In this document: piece after piece, positions 34,413 through 34,930 of the stretch
Layout: every line of letters starts with the position of its first letter
Numbering within the stretch: position 1 is the first letter of the stretch
Source: an uncultured Cryomorphaceae bacterium
GTDB lineage: Bacteria > Bacteroidota > Bacteroidia > Flavobacteriales > Schleiferiaceae
DNA: 34,930 bases
NCBI GenBank assembly: GCA_937129395.1
Contig: CAKZNE010000222.1
Location: 1-34,930 of the forward strand
Direction of reading: 5' to 3'
Program-made: the position numbers and the translations under genes
The notes under the pieces: generated by a model
Seen by the model: the letters and a program-made list of their open reading frames with translations, nothing else
What the model was told of the DNA's origin: nothing
The model's database searches: none

Positions 34413-34930
34413 TTGAGTAAACAACTAGTTATAGCAATTGACGGATTTTCATCAACAGGAAAAAGTACAATGGCTAGGGAATTGGCTAAAACATTGGGAC
34501 TTAGTTATATCGATACAGGGGCTATGTACCGGGCTGTGGCTCTTTATGCCTTAAGAAATGATCTATTTACCAAGGTTGATGGAATGAAAATTCTTCTGGA
34601 TTCTTTGGACGAAATTAAACTGGACTTTCAGTTTAACCCAATATCCAAAAAATCTGAAATTACGCTTAATGGTGAAATTGTGGAATATGCATTTTTAGGA
34701 AAAGAGTACGACAACGATGTGGTACGATGTTATTTAGAATTGACCGATGTAAATTTTTCTGAACTGAAGTCAATATCCATCCAAAATGAAATCTTAACCG
34801 ATATGTTTGAAGAACAACAAAACGTTGTCCATGTAAATACCCACGATCGTTCCGCAGGTTATTTAGAATTTGAAAACGCAAGAGTAAGGTGGTTTTTATC
34901 AATAAATGAAGATGATTTACCTAAGGATAT
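34413..34930 (+). CDS. cmk: Cytidylate kinase N-terminus continuing into unrelated sequence (partial at window end)
   Basis: From a TTG start five bases after porQ, the frame reads IAIDGFSSTGKSTMARELAK (7-26) with a P-loop, then GLSYIDTGAMYRAVALYAL (29-47): CMP kinase, which makes CDP/dCDP from CMP/dCMP. Homology ends at about residue 88 (LNGE). A real Cmk would go on to the VREALV and GRDIGTxVFP blocks; these are absent. The frame stays open, but residues 86-142 read like DUF6702 and residues from about 137 like a Gfo/Idh oxidoreductase. The start is secure, the rest is not Cmk. No stop is reached in the window. Confidence 0.8.
   Translation, partial: MSKQLVIAIDGFSSTGKSTMARELAKTLGLSYIDTGAMYRAVALYALRNDLFTKVDGMKILLDSLDEIKLDFQFNPISKKSEITLNGEIVEYAFLGKEYDNDVVRCYLELTDVNFSELKSISIQNEILTDMFEEQQNVVHVNTHDRSAGYLEFENARVRWFLSINEDDLPKD
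34665..34838 (+). other. In-frame insert resembling the C-terminal part of a DUF6702-type protein
   Basis: In the cmk frame, LNGEIVEYAFLGKEYDNDVV is followed by RCYLEL, LKSISIQNEILTDMFEEQQ and NVVHVN. DUF6702 proteins (small Bacteroidota secreted proteins of unknown function) have VNG...FLGKEYEDDxVxCYLE...LKSIEVxNTxLTDxFEEQQNIVHV in the same order and spacing. The fragment lacks the family's N-terminus and its terminal SLLLTxExPxGLLxF. Confidence 0.7.
34821..34930 (+). other. In-frame segment resembling a Gfo/Idh oxidoreductase (WbpB/BplA type), continues past window
   Basis: Continuing the same frame, NVVHVNTHDRSAGYLEFENA and then RVRWFLSINEDDLPKD match the middle of the UDP-sugar 3-oxidase group of Gfo/Idh proteins, where THDRAAGYLELEKARVRWFLSI is a hallmark. 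Neither the NAD-binding N-terminus nor the preceding catalytic lysine region is present. Confidence 0.7.

Overview
The window reads as chromosomal DNA of a marine, Flavobacteriia-like member of the Bacteroidota. It is A+T-rich and tightly packed, with no gap above about 260 bases between genes. Start codons lack clear Shine-Dalgarno sites. Many genes are preceded by the Bacteroidota promoter element TAnnTTTG, sometimes with TTG or TTTG about 19-21 bases upstream. Marker genes agree: gldF and gldG (gliding), porQ (type IX secretion), the Bacteroidota-type GlmU-related protein, type B L31, and several lipoproteins and outer-membrane barrels typical of the phylum.

Layout. 1-1020: the C-terminal half of a GMC oxidoreductase in visibly more G+C-rich DNA, plus an unexplained spacer; this looks foreign to the rest. 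1021-5100: serine synthesis (serC-serA, minus strand) divergent from lysA, which is coupled to a SSAT/thialysine-type acetyltransferase. 5117-8421: secreted protein of unknown function, aspartate kinase, histone-deacetylase-like hydrolase. 8443-13662: pheT, YggS, a secreted protein and two coupled LVIVD-type lipoproteins. 13913-17688: DnaQ exonuclease with a decayed GIY-YIG domain, then a minus-strand operon phoH-purC-barrel protein. 17812-23572: SAM-hydroxide adenosyltransferase homologue, small monooxygenase-fold protein, gldF, gldG, a DUF4340-like protein, then dnaN. 23587-29510: metallophosphatase, pruA, yaaA, a PorG-like barrel, a large lipoprotein, rpmE2. 29595-34930: GlmU-related protein, lon, porQ and the start of cmk.

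Both ends of the window look mosaic. At the right end a single uninterrupted reading frame starts as cytidylate kinase, changes at about 34670 into the C-terminal part of a DUF6702-type protein, and changes again at about 34830 into a Gfo/Idh (WbpB/BplA-type) oxidoreductase. Each switch falls where the two families share a short similar stretch. With the headless GMC gene at the left end, chimeric assembly at the contig ends is the simplest reading, though recombination is not excluded.

Inside the window I see no mobile element, CRISPR array, tRNA or rRNA. The most interesting internal signals are a symmetric promoter shared by two divergent operons (17739-17760), three genes whose promoters imply leaderless mRNAs, and a SAM-hydroxide adenosyltransferase homologue with Gln in place of the catalytic Asp.
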